The notes under the pieces were generated by a model. It was not told where the DNA came from, made no database searches, and worked only from the letters and a program-made list of their open reading frames with translations. 64,000 nt of DNA from Pascua guehoae (lineage: Eukaryota > Basidiomycota > Tremellomycetes > Trichosporonales > Trichosporonaceae), in contig BCJX01000012.1 of NCBI GenBank assembly GCA_001600415.1, positions 273,119-337,118 of the forward strand, written 5' to 3'. The position numbers were made by a program, and so were the translations under genes. Shown here one piece after another: positions 1 to 11,613 of the stretch; within the stretch, counting starts at the first letter, position 1; every line of letters begins with the position of its first letter.

Positions 1-269
1 CGGCAACCCCGACCCCCACCCCCCACGGTACTAACACCACAGAGGACGACCCGACCCTCCCGGCCCTCTACTTTTCCCTCTTTACCATCCTCAAGGGCGT
101 CGGCTCGCTCTCGTCGGGCCCCATCGCGACCGCCCTCCTCGACGTCGGCGGCGTCATGACGGGCGCGTCGGGCGCGTACGGAAAGACAAACTATGGCCTC
201 TTGCTCATCTACACGGGCGTCACGAATTTTGTCGGCGGCAGCTTTGCCCTCCTCTTCCCGGTCAAGTGA
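1..269 (+). CDS. MFS transporter, C-terminal fragment (monocarboxylate-transporter-like)
   Basis: The gene is truncated by the left edge of the window. The open frame from position 3 to the TGA at 267-269 encodes the last 88 residues. It has a low-complexity Thr/Pro loop, then two hydrophobic helices, including LYFSLFTILKGVGSLSSGPI and, near the end, LLLIYTGVTNFVGGSFALLF, with a glycine-rich linker (GASGAYGKTNYG) between. This looks like the last two transmembrane segments of a fungal MFS permease of the monocarboxylate-transporter-like group. The family call is inference because the diagnostic N-terminal half is missing, and the substrate is unknown. It converges on the condensin gene, with stops about 260 bp apart. 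Confidence 0.7.
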   Translation, partial: ATPTPTPHGTNTTEDDPTLPALYFSLFTILKGVGSLSSGPIATALLDVGGVMTGASGAYGKTNYGLLLIYTGVTNFVGGSFALLFPVK

Positions 270-528
270 GCGCAGTCGAGGCCGACGTACCCCTGCCATG
301 GGTCAGACCAAGACGTCGGTCCCAAGCCCACATGCCTTTCCAGGCAAACGCAACCCGAAGACAAAACTACACACCAACATGCTTGTGGAACGCGCAAACT
401 ATGCGCTAGATTAGATAGACCTTTTGGTATTACGAGTCACAGTCCATACGTATCTATCACATCCATAGCTGTAATACAACAGGTTCCTGCAAAGCTCCGG
501 TCTCGCGGTGATTACGCTAGCTCAAGGT

Positions 529-3500
529 TCATTCGTCGTCGCTTTCGCTCTCGACCACGCGCCGTCGGTCTGTCGTCAGTGCATGTCCTTCCTGTCGAGA
601 CGCAGACGTTGCCTCGACTCCCACTCGCACTCACTTGCACCTCGCCTGGGCCGCTCCATTGCTTGTGTGGGCTCCACGCTCGCACCCCTCCCACGCGCAG
701 CCCCGCTCGCCGCGGTACGCTTGGCCGCACGCCGCTTGGCCGCCTTTGTCTTCTTGAGGACATCAGCCTCGAGCGCCTGCTCCTCGAGGCCCTTGGACTG
801 GTGTTCGGCCAGAATCGCCTCAAACTCCTTGAGCTCGGTCTCGGGCTTGTTCGAGTTCTTGTTTGCTCGTGCCTGGGGTTAGCGTGTGTGCCGAAAGTGT
901 AGCCCCACGTATGGGACACGTATGGGATAATGTGTCGAGAGAGTAGCCCCACGTATGGGACACATGACAAGTCCTCGTGCACAAACACTCACCTTCGCAA
1001 GAATCTCCGTAAAGCGGCGGAAGACGGTCTCCTCGTGGAGCTTGTCCTGGTAAAACGGCAGTCCCTCAATGAGCTTCTTCATACTGCGCTCCGACTTGAA
1101 CGGCAGCAGCGAAAGACAGAATGCAATGTCGCGCCACTGGCGCTCCTCGGTGGCGAGTCGGAAGCGCTGGCAGAGCTTTTCGACAAGCTGCTCTGCCTGC
1201 CGTTCCTTTTCGATAAAAGTAAAGATGAAACGCATCGTGCGCTCAAACGTCTCTTCGTCCACCGCGTGCGCGCCAATCGACAGGTGCGAAATAACGTCCT
1301 GGAGGTTGTTGTACAGCGCATTGTCCTTTGTGCTGAGCTCGGTGAAGAAGAGCTTGGCCAGGTCCGAGATGCGCTGGTCTGGGTCTTCGAGGCACTTTGC
1401 CATTTCGCCCAGCTGGCCCTTGACCTTGATCATGCCGTTCAGGATCAGGTGCGTGAGCACCATGAGCGTGTTCTTCTTGACAATAGGGTCCGGGTCGGTC
1501 AGGCCCTGGTACAGCCGCTCAGAGTTGTCGTCAATCAGGCTGCCCCAGCATACAGCAATGTCGCCGAGCGCAATCACAATGTTGCTGCGCACGACCGGGT
1601 CGCGGCTCGTCTCGAGAATCTTGAACAAGAGCAACAGGTGCGCCTCGCAAAACTGTGCCGACACGCACATGAGCTTTGTGAGCGCCAGCACAGCGGCCTC
1701 GCGCAGCGTAGGCGACCGGTACCGCTTCGGGCTCGCACACACGGCCACAATAAGTGGGCCGTACACGGACAGCAGGCTCTTGTCGCCATACAGCAACTCG
1801 CGCTCTCGGATACCCGTAATCAGGTCACCAATGTCGTCTTCGGCGTTGCCGGCGACCGCGTCCAGGTCGTTGCCGTCCTTGTCTGCTGGCTTGGACGCAG
1901 CCTTTTCCTTGGCCTTTTCGTCCTTGCGCCTCTTGAATTCGCGCTCCACGAGCTCGAGATACACAATGTGCTTGAGCGCGACGTGCCCGACAACAAAGAC
2001 GAGCTGGGCGAGCACAAATGCACCAACCTCGTCCCGCTTGGCAGCCGCAGGTGCTTCAGTGGGGTCAAATGACAACCCCGCCGAAGACGTGCGCGACATG
2101 GCAGATGGTGCGCGTTTGGGTGCTGCCGGCGATGGCGAGTCTGGCACCGACGACGAGTCTGCCGCTGCGGTTTCCTCACTCTCGCTCTCGATCGGCGTCT
2201 CGGCGGGTGTCGGCTCCACAGACTTGGGCTGCTCAAACACCTTGGCAGTGAGAGCCTTGATAATGTCGCCGCAGAGGAGGTCGGGCTGCTGGCCAAGGAG
2301 GTAGATGGTGTTGACGGCTTGCTCGGCCATGCCAAACCACTGTGGCGAGAGTGATGGCATCTTTACCATGTTTTCAAGCTTGGCAAAGACGGCATTGTCC
2401 ATAGGCAAGCGCATCGTCTTGTCCGTGAGCGATCCCTTGACCTTCTTTGCGCTGCCACCCAGGCGTTGCAGTGCGATACATGTGTACCGTGCGAGCACAA
2501 GATCGTTCTGGAGTCAGCTTTGGCGAGTATACCTCAAGCTCACCATTCCCAAAGGACCGAGGCCAATCTTGAGCAGCGAATCGACACGCTCCGTCACAAC
2601 CTCACGCTTGGCAACAGCCAGCATACCGAGGATGATGATGGCGCCCTGCCGTTGAGCCTTGGGAATCTCCTGCTCGGTGCCTGTTGGGTGAGTCATAGTC
2701 AGGCTTTTGGCACCCACTGTAAACCTGCCACAGCTTGTTGATGACGTCCGGGTGCACGCCGCCGTCAGCCATCATGGTGCGCATGAGCTCCTCGAGCGAG
2801 GTGAGCTCTGCCAGCGTAGCACCGTACGTGCGCCTGGAAAGAGTCAGCACCGCATTACAATTTCCTTTGATACATACTCAATCATATTCTTGGCGATGCG
2901 GTTGACCTGCTGCTTGGGCGTGAGGTCTGGCACCACATCAAAGTAGAGCGAGCGGTACACGTCAATGAGATTGGCGCGGACCGAACGGCCGTCCATGCCG
3001 TCGTCGGCTGCCGTCGAGTTGACATCCTTGGTCCAGATGAGGTGGAGCATGGTCTTGATACCCTGCTCTGCAGACTCAATCTTGTACTCGTACGCGGTGC
3101 GGAAGAAGCGCATCGACTCGAGGACCTCGGACTTGGACGTCGACACGAGGAGCTGGCACAGCGTCGGGATCGCAGACTCAATCTGGTCAATGAACCGCAG
3201 AGCATCGGCATGGTACTTCTTCTTGAGGCGGAGAGCGTTGATCATTTGAGGGTCAAACGAGGTCTGCTCGGCCTCCACTGCGGCTACATTCAGCTGCGAC
3301 TTGCGAGGCTTGCGGTCCTTCTTGGGTTTGGGTGTAGCAGGCTCAGCTTCCTCGTCGTCCGCGTCCTTGTCGGAAGACTCCTCATCCTCGTCTTCGTCCT
3401 GTTCCTCGTCCTCATCCTTCTCGCTCTCCTCCTCTCCTTCCTCCTCCTCGTCCTCGTCCATGCCCGCATCGCGGCGGGCCTGCTCCATCTCGTGGGTGTC

Positions 3501-4998
3501 GACCTTTTCGAGCTCGGCGCAAACCGTCTCGTACTCGGCCTGCCACTCGGAGCGATTCAGAGTGCCGCCATACACGACCGCAAAGGGGTGGGTCTCAACA
3601 AGCTTGCACAGGAGCTGGATCGAGTAGCGACGGGCCGATGACGTCTTGTCCTCGAGCGTGCGGATCGTGAGCTCGGTCATCTTGCGGCGTTCTTTGGAGA
3701 GGCGAACTGGAAGACTGCAAGTTAGTATGGGTAACCAAAGATGAGAGGGTTGTATACCCACTCGCAGAGCTTGATGAGGGTGGCGAGCACCTTGGAGCGG
3801 ACATAGGAGTTGAGGTCGAGGTAGCGCTCAAAGAGGAGCTCAAAGTAACGCTCAATCTGCTTCATCTTTTGCTCGTTCTCGCCCTCCTCGGTCATGATGA
3901 GGTCCTTGATCAAGAGGCCAATAATCTCCACAATCGCCATGCGCATGGGATGTGCCTGTTGTCAGCTCCACTGCGATCAGCATAGCTCACCTCGCTATCC
4001 AAGTGGGCCAAAAGTAAGGGCATCTGCTTCTGGACCACACGCGGAGAGTGCTCTGCAAGACGGACGACAAAGCGGGAAAAGGACCTGGGGCCCTTCGCAT
4101 CGGTGTGGGAGAACGTCTTGGCAGCGACGTCGCGGAGAACTTCCTCGGCGAGTTGAGGGTAGTCGAATTCCTTTTCGAGAATGGCAAGGAGGTCGGCCAT
4201 GGGCTCGGAGAGGTGTTCAAAGTAGGTGAGGTTCTGGACGATGCTGGTCTGGGCGCCAAAGGCGTGTCCGTGGAACTTGACGGCGATGCAGATGACCTTG
4301 TAGATACCCAGGCGCACTTCGTTGATCTTGAGGTACGCCTCGACTTCTGCGAGCTGGTATGCCGGCTTTGTAAAGCACGACACAAACGCCTCGCGCTCGC
4401 TGGATGTGCGCCAGATGCGAGCGGTGGGAATACGCAGCGAGCGGGTCATGGTCCCGAGGACGAGAGGAAGATGGTCTGCCCACGCAAACGTGGCTGGGGA
4501 CACCTGCTTTGCCGTCTTCTTTCCCTTTCCACGCCTTGGAGCGGCAGACGCTCTAGGGTCCTCTCCTACCCTGCCAGCCCCACGCTCGGCAGCGCCAACA
4601 AACCACTGGAGCAGAAAGGCCCAGCGCTCCAGCTGCCCCTTGTGGGCTAGAGGGGCGTCGAGGTCATCGTTACCGCTCCCGGGGGCAACGAGCGCCATGA
4701 CACCGTTGGCATGGTGTGTGAGGCCAGAACAGATGACGTCGAGTGTCTTTTGCAGGATGGCGCCGTTGACGCTCAGCGCGTCGGCGTGCTTGAGCACCGA
4801 TGCAAACACATCGTACGTCTCGCCTGCAGAGTGTTGAATCGAGTCGGGGTCGGTCACTATCGCGTCGATGGCCGACGAGAGGTGCACATCAATCTCGTGT
4901 GTTGAGAGGTCCGGGATCTCGATCTCAGAGGGGATGGGGTATAGTGATGGGTCGGATGAGAGCGAGAGCAGCTCCTCTTGCAAGTTGTAGCTGTCCAT
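529..4998 (-). CDS. YCS4: Condensin complex subunit 1 (CAP-D2/Ycs4/Cnd1)
   Basis: This is the HEAT-repeat, non-SMC subunit of condensin, which compacts and resolves mitotic chromosomes. Eight exons keep frame: 4998-3991, 3955-3762, 3714-2878, 2833-2718, 2680-2544, 2507-993, 872-635 and 569-529, giving 1361 residues. An N-terminal Cnd1 region (MDSYNLQEELLSL...) is followed by HEAT repeats, a very acidic Glu/Asp stretch near residues 485-535, and the family-typical ARYTCIALQRL. The C-terminal Cnd1 domain carries LREAAVLALTKLMCVSAQFC and SNIVIALGDIAV. The tail is basic, then acidic (VVESESDDE). Introns are 35-66 nt except the sixth (873-992, 120 nt), which carries a direct repeat. The last acceptor is uncertain: an alternative at about 590/591 would give a basic tail ending at a TAA further left. 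The gene is head to head with PRE4. Confidence 0.93.
873..992 (-). repeat. Direct repeat inside condensin intron 6
   Basis: This 120-nt intron is about three times longer than most others in the gene. A 21-nt unit built around CCCCACGTATGGGACAC occurs perfectly at 899-919 and 943-963. A third partial copy (ACGTATGGGA) lies at 918-927. The core CCCACGTATGGG is an imperfect inverted repeat. Confidence 0.8.
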
Positions 4999-5481
4999 GG
5001 CGGACAGGTGGATGGATGATCTCCCCGTTGACGCGTGGATTCGATTCAGCTGATAGTGTTGTGGGAGGCAAAGACGAGGTGCGACAAGAGTGTTGTTTGT
5101 TGCTGCGAGATGAGGGCCAAACAAACGTCAACACGAGGAAAAGCAGGCTCGTGTTGTTGACGTGCATTGAGGAGTGTTACGTAACCGAGGAAACAATAGT
5201 ATCAGCCGCGTCTGCGGTTATGGGTCTATGGGTCTTATAATGCCACGTGTATAGTATGTGCCTAGTGGTCACGACCGCGCGTCGTTCATCATCATCGATG
5301 CCATGCTGCAACAACGGCAACGACGACTAACTAGCTACCAACTAGATACAATACACGTCCTCGTCGTCAGCTCATCTCTCATCACCACCACGACCCTCTC
5401 CAACACCGAGGTCGCTCGACACAGCTGCGACCAGACCCATTTTGAACCCTTCATCCCCGTTTACAGCTCCCCACATCAATC
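4999..5481. promoter_or_regulatory. Divergent promoter region, condensin and PRE4
   Basis: These 483 bp separate two start codons that point away from each other, so they must hold both promoters and both leaders. I see no coding potential. A GGAGGCAAA at about 5067 resembles the yeast proteasome PACE element with one mismatch, which is too weak to call. Confidence 0.6.
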
Positions 5482-6747
5482 ATGAACCACGTACGTTGTC
5501 CCTTGGTTACTTGCCATGGTTACCTACACCTTCCTTGTTGTACCACGCGCTGACGCTGGCCTCTCCTTCCTCCACTAACGAACACTCCCCCTCCTCCTAC
5601 TGGCTTCTTTACTCAACAGCACCCCGCAGCTTGGGGCCAGCCCCTCACGGCCCACCAGTCGTTTGACATGTACTCGAGCGTTCCCGCCCGCAACAACATG
5701 CGGCACGCGGCCGCTGACCCGGTCTCGCACACATCGTGGGTAACGAGTCCAGGCCGATAGCCTAACCCACGCAGCCAGCCGCTTGTGACGGGTACATCGG
5801 TTATTGGCATCAAGTACAAGGACGGAGTGATGCTCGCTGCCGACACCCTCGGTACGTCAGCTGTTTCGGCCACAAGGATGAAGCTGACAGCAGGCTCGTA
5901 CGGTTCTCTCGCGCGGTTCCGCGACATTGAGCGTCTGCATGCGCTTGGCACGCACACGCTGATCGGCGTTGCTGGCGACATGAGCGACTACCAGTACCTG
6001 AAGAAGGAGCTCGATGGCCTTTTGTGAGTTGGGGAGCGACGTTGGTGTACGTCTTTCAACTGACATGCCAGGCGCGAGGAGGAGACGCTTGAACTTACCG
6101 ACTCGCACCCGCCCCTGTCCCCAACCAACCTGTACACGTTCCTCGCCAACATTTTCTACTCTCGGCGCAGCAAAATCGACCCGCTGTGGAACGCCGTCCT
6201 CGTCGGCGGATGGGACTTTAGCAAGGACGAGCCGTGAGTACCTAGGCTTCCTGCAGCCTGGTCGCGCCTTGTCCCGCTGTGCTCTCCATCTCCCCACGAC
6301 ATCAGCATTTGAACTCCACTGATGGTCAGCTTCCTTGGCTACGTTGACCTCCTCGGCACGACGTACACTGCGCCCACGCTCGCGACTGGCTTTGGCATGC
6401 ACCTTGCGCAACCCCTCCTGCGTGAGGCGTACGAGGCCAAGGCCGGTGTCGACGGCAAGGGCCCCCTCCTCACCGAGCAGGAGGCCGAGGCGACCCTCAA
6501 CGAGTGTATGAAGGTGCTCTTCTACCGTGACGCACGCAGCATCAACAAGGTAGGTGATTGGCGTCCATTTCGACCTACAGAACCCCCCCCCCCCCCTCCC
6601 CTCTCTCTCTCATAAATAGACGCTTACGCGCAGTACCAAATCGCCCGCGTCACCAAGGACGGCGTCCGCATCTCCGACTCGAAGAGTGCGCCGACAGAGT
6701 GGAGCTTTGCAGAGGGCTTGCGCGGGTACGGCGCCCAGATTCAGTAG
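5482..6747 (+). CDS. PRE4: 20S proteasome subunit beta type-7 (Pre4/PSMB4)
   Basis: This is a non-catalytic beta ring subunit of the 20S proteasome core. Seven exons keep frame: 5482-5490, 5620-5735, 5775-5851, 5894-6023, 6072-6233, 6330-6549 and 6634-6747, giving 275 residues. After an N-terminal propeptide of about 45 residues comes the mature start [20 protein letters not shown]. Family hallmarks [46 protein letters not shown] sequence and [15 protein letters not shown] follow. Beta-7 lacks the proteolytic triad, which fits the Thr-Ser context here. The first coding exon is only nine bases (Met-Asn-His). Intron 6 holds a short C tract. The nearest neighbour is the divergent condensin gene. 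Confidence 0.94.
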
Positions 6748-7312
6748 AGAGTAGCATGCGTAGAGTTCATGTGAGATGCAGTGTCATACAGAGGTTCACT
6801 CTTGGATCTGTGGTGTGTTTGAAGGTGGACGAGATGGTGAGGCGAAAGGGCCAGCTGATGGTTCTCGCGTTGACGAGTGTCGCTTTGTGGCAATGCTTGA
6901 ACCGGACTCCAAGAGGCTAACAATGGCGTAGTGACTTCAAGACAGAGACGGAGACGATGATTGATGCGATTGATGATTGCTAGTTACGCCTGAGGTGGCG
7001 CGCCGATGTGGCTTGTCCGAGAGCTTAGTTGGTGTATTGCGCGGCCACATGTTGACGAGTAATGCAACGTAAACGCTGGACACACTCAGATGCTGGCCGT
7101 TTGCCCCGCATGAACATGGGCGCAAGAGGAACAACACGGCTAACAGAACAAGGCAAGCCTGAGAGCAGCTGAACACCAGATACTAATAGCTCAACGCACC
7201 ACGCGCATACCCCACACTCTGCTACAGGACAACACCACCCCTCCACACGACACAAGAAAAGATGATCGTCACATGCATCCCAGAACCAGCCACGTATAAA
7301 CTAGCGGCGCAT
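6748..7312. other. Convergent intergenic region, PRE4/RPS22
   Basis: These 565 bp lie between two converging stop codons and hold both 3' UTRs. Short open frames here are unsupported. I see no RNA gene or repeat. Confidence 0.6.
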
Positions 7313-8462
7313 CTAGTAGACGTAGGCGAGGATCTTGCCACCGACGTGCTTCCTACGGGCCTCCTCGTGGTCCATGATACCGGCCGAGGTGGTGAGGATG
7401 ATCTTGCCGAACGAACGGGCGGGGAGGAGGAGGGCGACCCAGTTCTCGATGGCGTCAACGGCAATGTTGAAGCGGGGCGAGATGACACCAGTCTTGTTGA
7501 GACGGCCGTTGAGCTGGATCACGACCTTGCCGCCACGGTGGTCGTCGATGATCTCGAACTCGCCAATGTAGCCTGGGTTTTGTCAGTATAATGTCCGGAG
7601 GTTGGTTCTCGGTAGCTGGAGACTTGGAGATGGCCAGACTGGGACGTGTTGCCGACGCCGACGCCGAGAGCCATCACCACGAATGCCACGCTGAAGCCCA
7701 GTTGTTCGTTTTCGCAACGGCCAAACAGCCCGAACATCGCATGTTGCCCGCTGCAAATGCGTGCTTGTTCTCTCCCAATCAGCCCCCTCGTCTAGGACCC
7801 CGGCCGTGCGGCCTTGAGTGCGACGAGACGGATTGTTATGAAGAGTGTCGTTCTCCCGGAGATTTAAAGCCCTTCCTCGGTGGACAGTGCGAGGAGGGGC
7901 AGTTATACTCCGGGGTTGTGGTGGAAAGGGGGAAGGTGGAGAGAGCACGAGAGTGCAAGGGTGTGGGCTGGCGATGGCGATAAGGCGAGCTGGCAAACGC
8001 GGCACCGGGGTGATTGGCTTTGGCTGTGGTCGTGCGACTGCTCTCCTTCCACGAGTCGCCATGTTGGAGACCCGGTTGGAGAAGCGATCGGCGCTGTTGC
8101 CTGTACCAGCGGCTGCCAGCACACATGGCCCCCGGTGTCGGCGGGCAATGCGGCTCACGCCTTTTCTCGTGGGCGATGGCGGCACGCGACCGTAGCCTCG
8201 AGTGCACTCGCAGCGTAACTGCTCCCAGCCGATTGAAATTTCTCCAAACGACAGGCCGGTCTAGTCCCGTTTCCGCAGCGCACTCGACGCATACGCTTCT
8301 CCAAGTGTCATCCACCTGTATCGACTTACCGTGCTTCTGGAGGACCGAGAGGACCTTGATGACGACCTTGGACGAAGGACGGATGAGGACCTGGCGCTTG
8401 CCACGGCGCTCAGCGTTGACCATCGAGTTGAGGGCGTCGGCGAGGACAGAAACGCGAACCAT
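7313..8462 (-). CDS. RPS22: 40S ribosomal protein uS8 (S22/S15a)
   Basis: This is a component of the small ribosomal subunit. There are two exons, 8462-8330 and 7572-7313, giving exactly 130 residues, the normal length for the family. Exon 1 encodes [20 protein letters not shown] and [17 protein letters not shown]. Exon 2 runs from [15 protein letters not shown] through TGVISPRFN to the C-terminus GGKILAYVY. The 757-nt intron (7573-8329) interrupts a Gly codon and is by far the longest intron in the left part of the window, as is common for fungal ribosomal protein genes. The start is fixed by homology and by a good context. It is head to head with POP3. Confidence 0.98.
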
Positions 8463-9147
8463 CTTGAAAGGTTATGGACGAGTGGGAGGTGTCGAACTGA
8501 ACAAGTGTAAGTTGCTGAACAGAAAACTTGAAGTATGGAAATCTCGAGTGCAGCCCGGTAGCAAAGCAAAACTTGGCAACCCGGGCTAGGACCGGTGGAA
8601 ACTCACGAGAAGAACGAGATGAGGTCGCGAGTCGACGACTGGAAAGGGGTAAGCTCTTGAACTCGATGCGGGTGTGCCGGTATCTCACGGCAGCCGTAAA
8701 GAGTGGGGGTCAAAAGCACCTTTTGGGGAGGGAGTTAGCTGGGCAAGAGTATGGTAGGAGAGGAGGTGGATGGTGAGGTCGCTTGGTTTGGTAGCATCCT
8801 CCCCTCGCCTCGCCTCCCCTCCGTCCACCGCCCAGCCAGCCCACACTCCGCCTCGCCTCCCAAATCTGAATCCACCTGCCAACTCTCTCTCTCTCTCTCA
8901 GGGACGGCCAGTTTGGTCAAGAAATTCCCGAAAATGCCGCTGGGTGGAGAATGGGGCAGCCATTTGTGGCACATCTGACCCATTCCTCACGTGAGGTGCA
9001 CGTGGGCTCTGGACCCTGAACCGTGCCTGATTACGCCCGGCAACAAGATTCAACAACCTCAACATCAGTCGACAGAGGGTCACCCTGTCTTGCGCTCTTT
9101 GTGTCCAACCCTCTTGACTACTGCTCTTGCTCGAACGGCACACTACA
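8463..9147. promoter_or_regulatory. Divergent promoter region, RPS22 and POP3
   Basis: These 685 bp lie between the start codons of a ribosomal protein gene and an RNase P/MRP subunit gene. The stretch contains a short CT run (about 8885-8900) and no convincing coding sequence. Confidence 0.55.
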
Positions 9148-10766
9148 ATGCCGCCCGTACAAAAGCACTCTGCAGGGAATACGATCCGCCAGCAGGCGAA
9201 GCGCGAGACGCGCGACGTGGTCAAGCCCGTGCTGGCAAACCCCCTTACCGTCGCATGGTGAGTCGCCTCGAGATCTAGACGTCATCTCCGGAACGTCATG
9301 CCCGGGCGTCTGTGGTCGTCCACCGGGGCGGCTTTGGCCAACCCGACCCCGACGAGCTGCAGCTTCAGCCCTTCCCGAAGTGATCTCTGCTGATCCCCAG
9401 GCCCTCGCTCCCTAACCACTTGCAAACCGCCGTCCTCGCGGCAGTGCCGAGCCTCGTGCCACCCGATGTTGCCGAGTACCACGTCTCGCGGGCCCGGTGC
9501 TCGCGCGCGGCAAAGCGCGAGCGGAAGAAGGCCAAGGGTGTTGGTGCAGGTGCGGCTTCGTCGTCTGCGGTGAATGGAGACGGCGACGTTGATATGAAGG
9601 AGGCGACCGATGCCTCGGCGGGTTCAGACTCAAAGCAAGCTCCAGCTGCCTCTTCTTCCACCAGTGTGCCGCCGCGTCCCGGGGCGCTCGACCACCTCGT
9701 CCTCGGACTAAACGAGACGATCAAGGCGCTCGAACACGGCATCGACGACCTGCGGTTCCGCATCGTGCTCCTCGGCGACGCGCTGGCGGGTCGAATTGCT
9801 GGACCTCCGACGGGGACCGGGGCGGGAGCAGCAGCAGCGGCGGCGGCGAAACCGCTCCCGCGCTTCCTGCCCACTGCGGCGGCCCCAGCAGACCCTGCCG
9901 TCTCGGCCAAGCCTCCCACCGCGCAATCTACACCCCGCCCAACGTCCCACCCAGCATACGTCCTCGTCCCGCACCTCTCCGTCTCCCCGCTCGCCCTCAT
10001 CGACCCCCTCCCAACGTACGCGGCGACGTACAACACGCTTCTGCGGCAGCACGCGACAGTGGTCCGCATGGTCCGCACCAACCTCCCAGCCCCCGAACGG
10101 TGGCTGCGTGCGTTTGCTGCTGGTGGTGCAGATGCACCGCCACCCGAGATCCGTATCGTGCCCCTTGGTCGCCGCGAGGCCGACCTCGCGGCCGCAGTGG
10201 GGCTCCGGCGAATCGCTGCGATGGCTGTGCGGTCGTCGCACCCAGAGATTGCTGTCCTCGATCGTCTGCTTCCCAGGAGCGTCTTGCCGCCCGCAGTGCA
10301 CAATGTTGCCATGTTCCCGACGAGCAGCCTCGTCGTTCACCACGCCGCGGCACAAGTTGGCGGGGCGAACGAGGAGAATGCCGTCGTGGCGGAGGCGCCC
10401 CGGATACCTGCCGAAGCTGGCTCGGGGATCGCCAACGCCTCGACTGTGCCCTACGCCCCGCTCCACATCAAGGCGCTGCACACGACTGCTCCTCTCGACG
10501 GGAACGCGCGCAAGGCCCGCCGTCTCACCGAGGTGCGCCGCAAGCGCGCAGAGAAGAGCACCGCGCGGCGCGAGGCACGGGCGGGGTTGGAGCGCAGGGT
10601 GCGCGAGGATGTCGGCAAGGGCAAGGCGGCGCGGAGTGGGTGGCGCAAGGCGCGGATCGCGGCGAGGGCAGAACGCGACGCAAAGGGAGGCAAGAAGGCC
10701 AAGAGCGCGAGTGGCGGCAAGGGCAAGGCGAGCAAGGTGAACAAGGCAGACAAGAGCACGGCATGA
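9148..10766 (+). CDS. POP3: RNase P/RNase MRP subunit Pop3
   Basis: This is a protein subunit of the nuclear ribonucleoproteins that process tRNA 5' ends and pre-rRNA. There are two exons, 9148-9257 and 9401-10766, giving 491 residues. The N-terminus (RDVVKPVLANPLTVAWPSLP) matches the basidiomycete Pop3 opening. Further family features are LDHLVLGLNETIKALE, a repressive Ala-rich linker, VRMVRTNLPAPERWL, IRIVPLGRREADLAAAVGLR and the C-terminal YAPLHIKALHTTAP, followed by a strongly basic Lys/Arg-rich tail. The tail and Ala/Pro linkers make it longer than yeast Pop3, as is usual in this group. Its stop is only 77 bp from the stop of NAA30, so the two genes converge tightly. Confidence 0.8.
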
Positions 10767-10843
10767 AGCACGCCCACAGAGGCAGGACAACTCCCACCAT
10801 GATGGCCACAGCATATCATTACCCATACAATGCATATACAGAC

Positions 10844-11576
10844 CTACATGATGTACGACGGCCTCTCGGGCCCCAGACTGTCGAGACTCAAGCTCCCCAC
10901 GGCCGCGCCGACGGCGTCGGCGACCAGCGGCGGGCCGCGGAACACGTCGGCAATCTCTGGCGGCACGAGGTCGTCGTCGCTATCGCTCTCGGCACCCTCG
11001 GCGAGGGGCAGGAGCGCGGCAGCGCGCCAAATGAGCGGGTGCGATGGTAAAGCGAGGATGAGGCGGAACCTGGCGTCAGAGATGGGCGGGATGTGGGGCA
11101 GTGGACAGCCGTGGACATGGCCACGGTCCAGATGATCTGAGTGTTCCGTCACCGACGTAGAGTCGCCTCTGTCACCTGTGCCACAGTTTACGCCCACACT
11201 CACGCGTCCTTGCCGTTCGAGTAGAAGCGGTGCAAACGTTTCTCGCGCAAGAATCCCATGGCCTCGTAGAGTGCCAGAGAGGCCGTGTTGTCGCACTCGG
11301 TCTCGAGGACAATCTGGTGTTAGTGTTTGGGGACGCCGAGGCTGGGTACAAGGAGCAGAGGCGGGGAAGCAGAGACGCAGGCAACAGTGGACCCTGGCGA
11401 TGCAGCAGGTCTTGTAGAGCCCTCCTGGCCTAAACTCCATACACGCGCTTGGCAGACGCGGTATACTGGTCTAGTAAACGCACACCTGGCAGTCGTTCCT
11501 CCAAAGCAAGGTTGGCCATCTCATTCGAGCCGCCAGGCTCAACCCCTCCCTCACCTCCTTCCCCATTGACGCAGCC

Positions 11577-11613
<37 letters not shown>

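Noticed and set aside
5064..5073. PACE-like element GGAGGCAAA upstream of PRE4
   Set aside because: It has one mismatch to the ascomycete consensus and is far from PRE4 within the condensin leader. Too weak to call.
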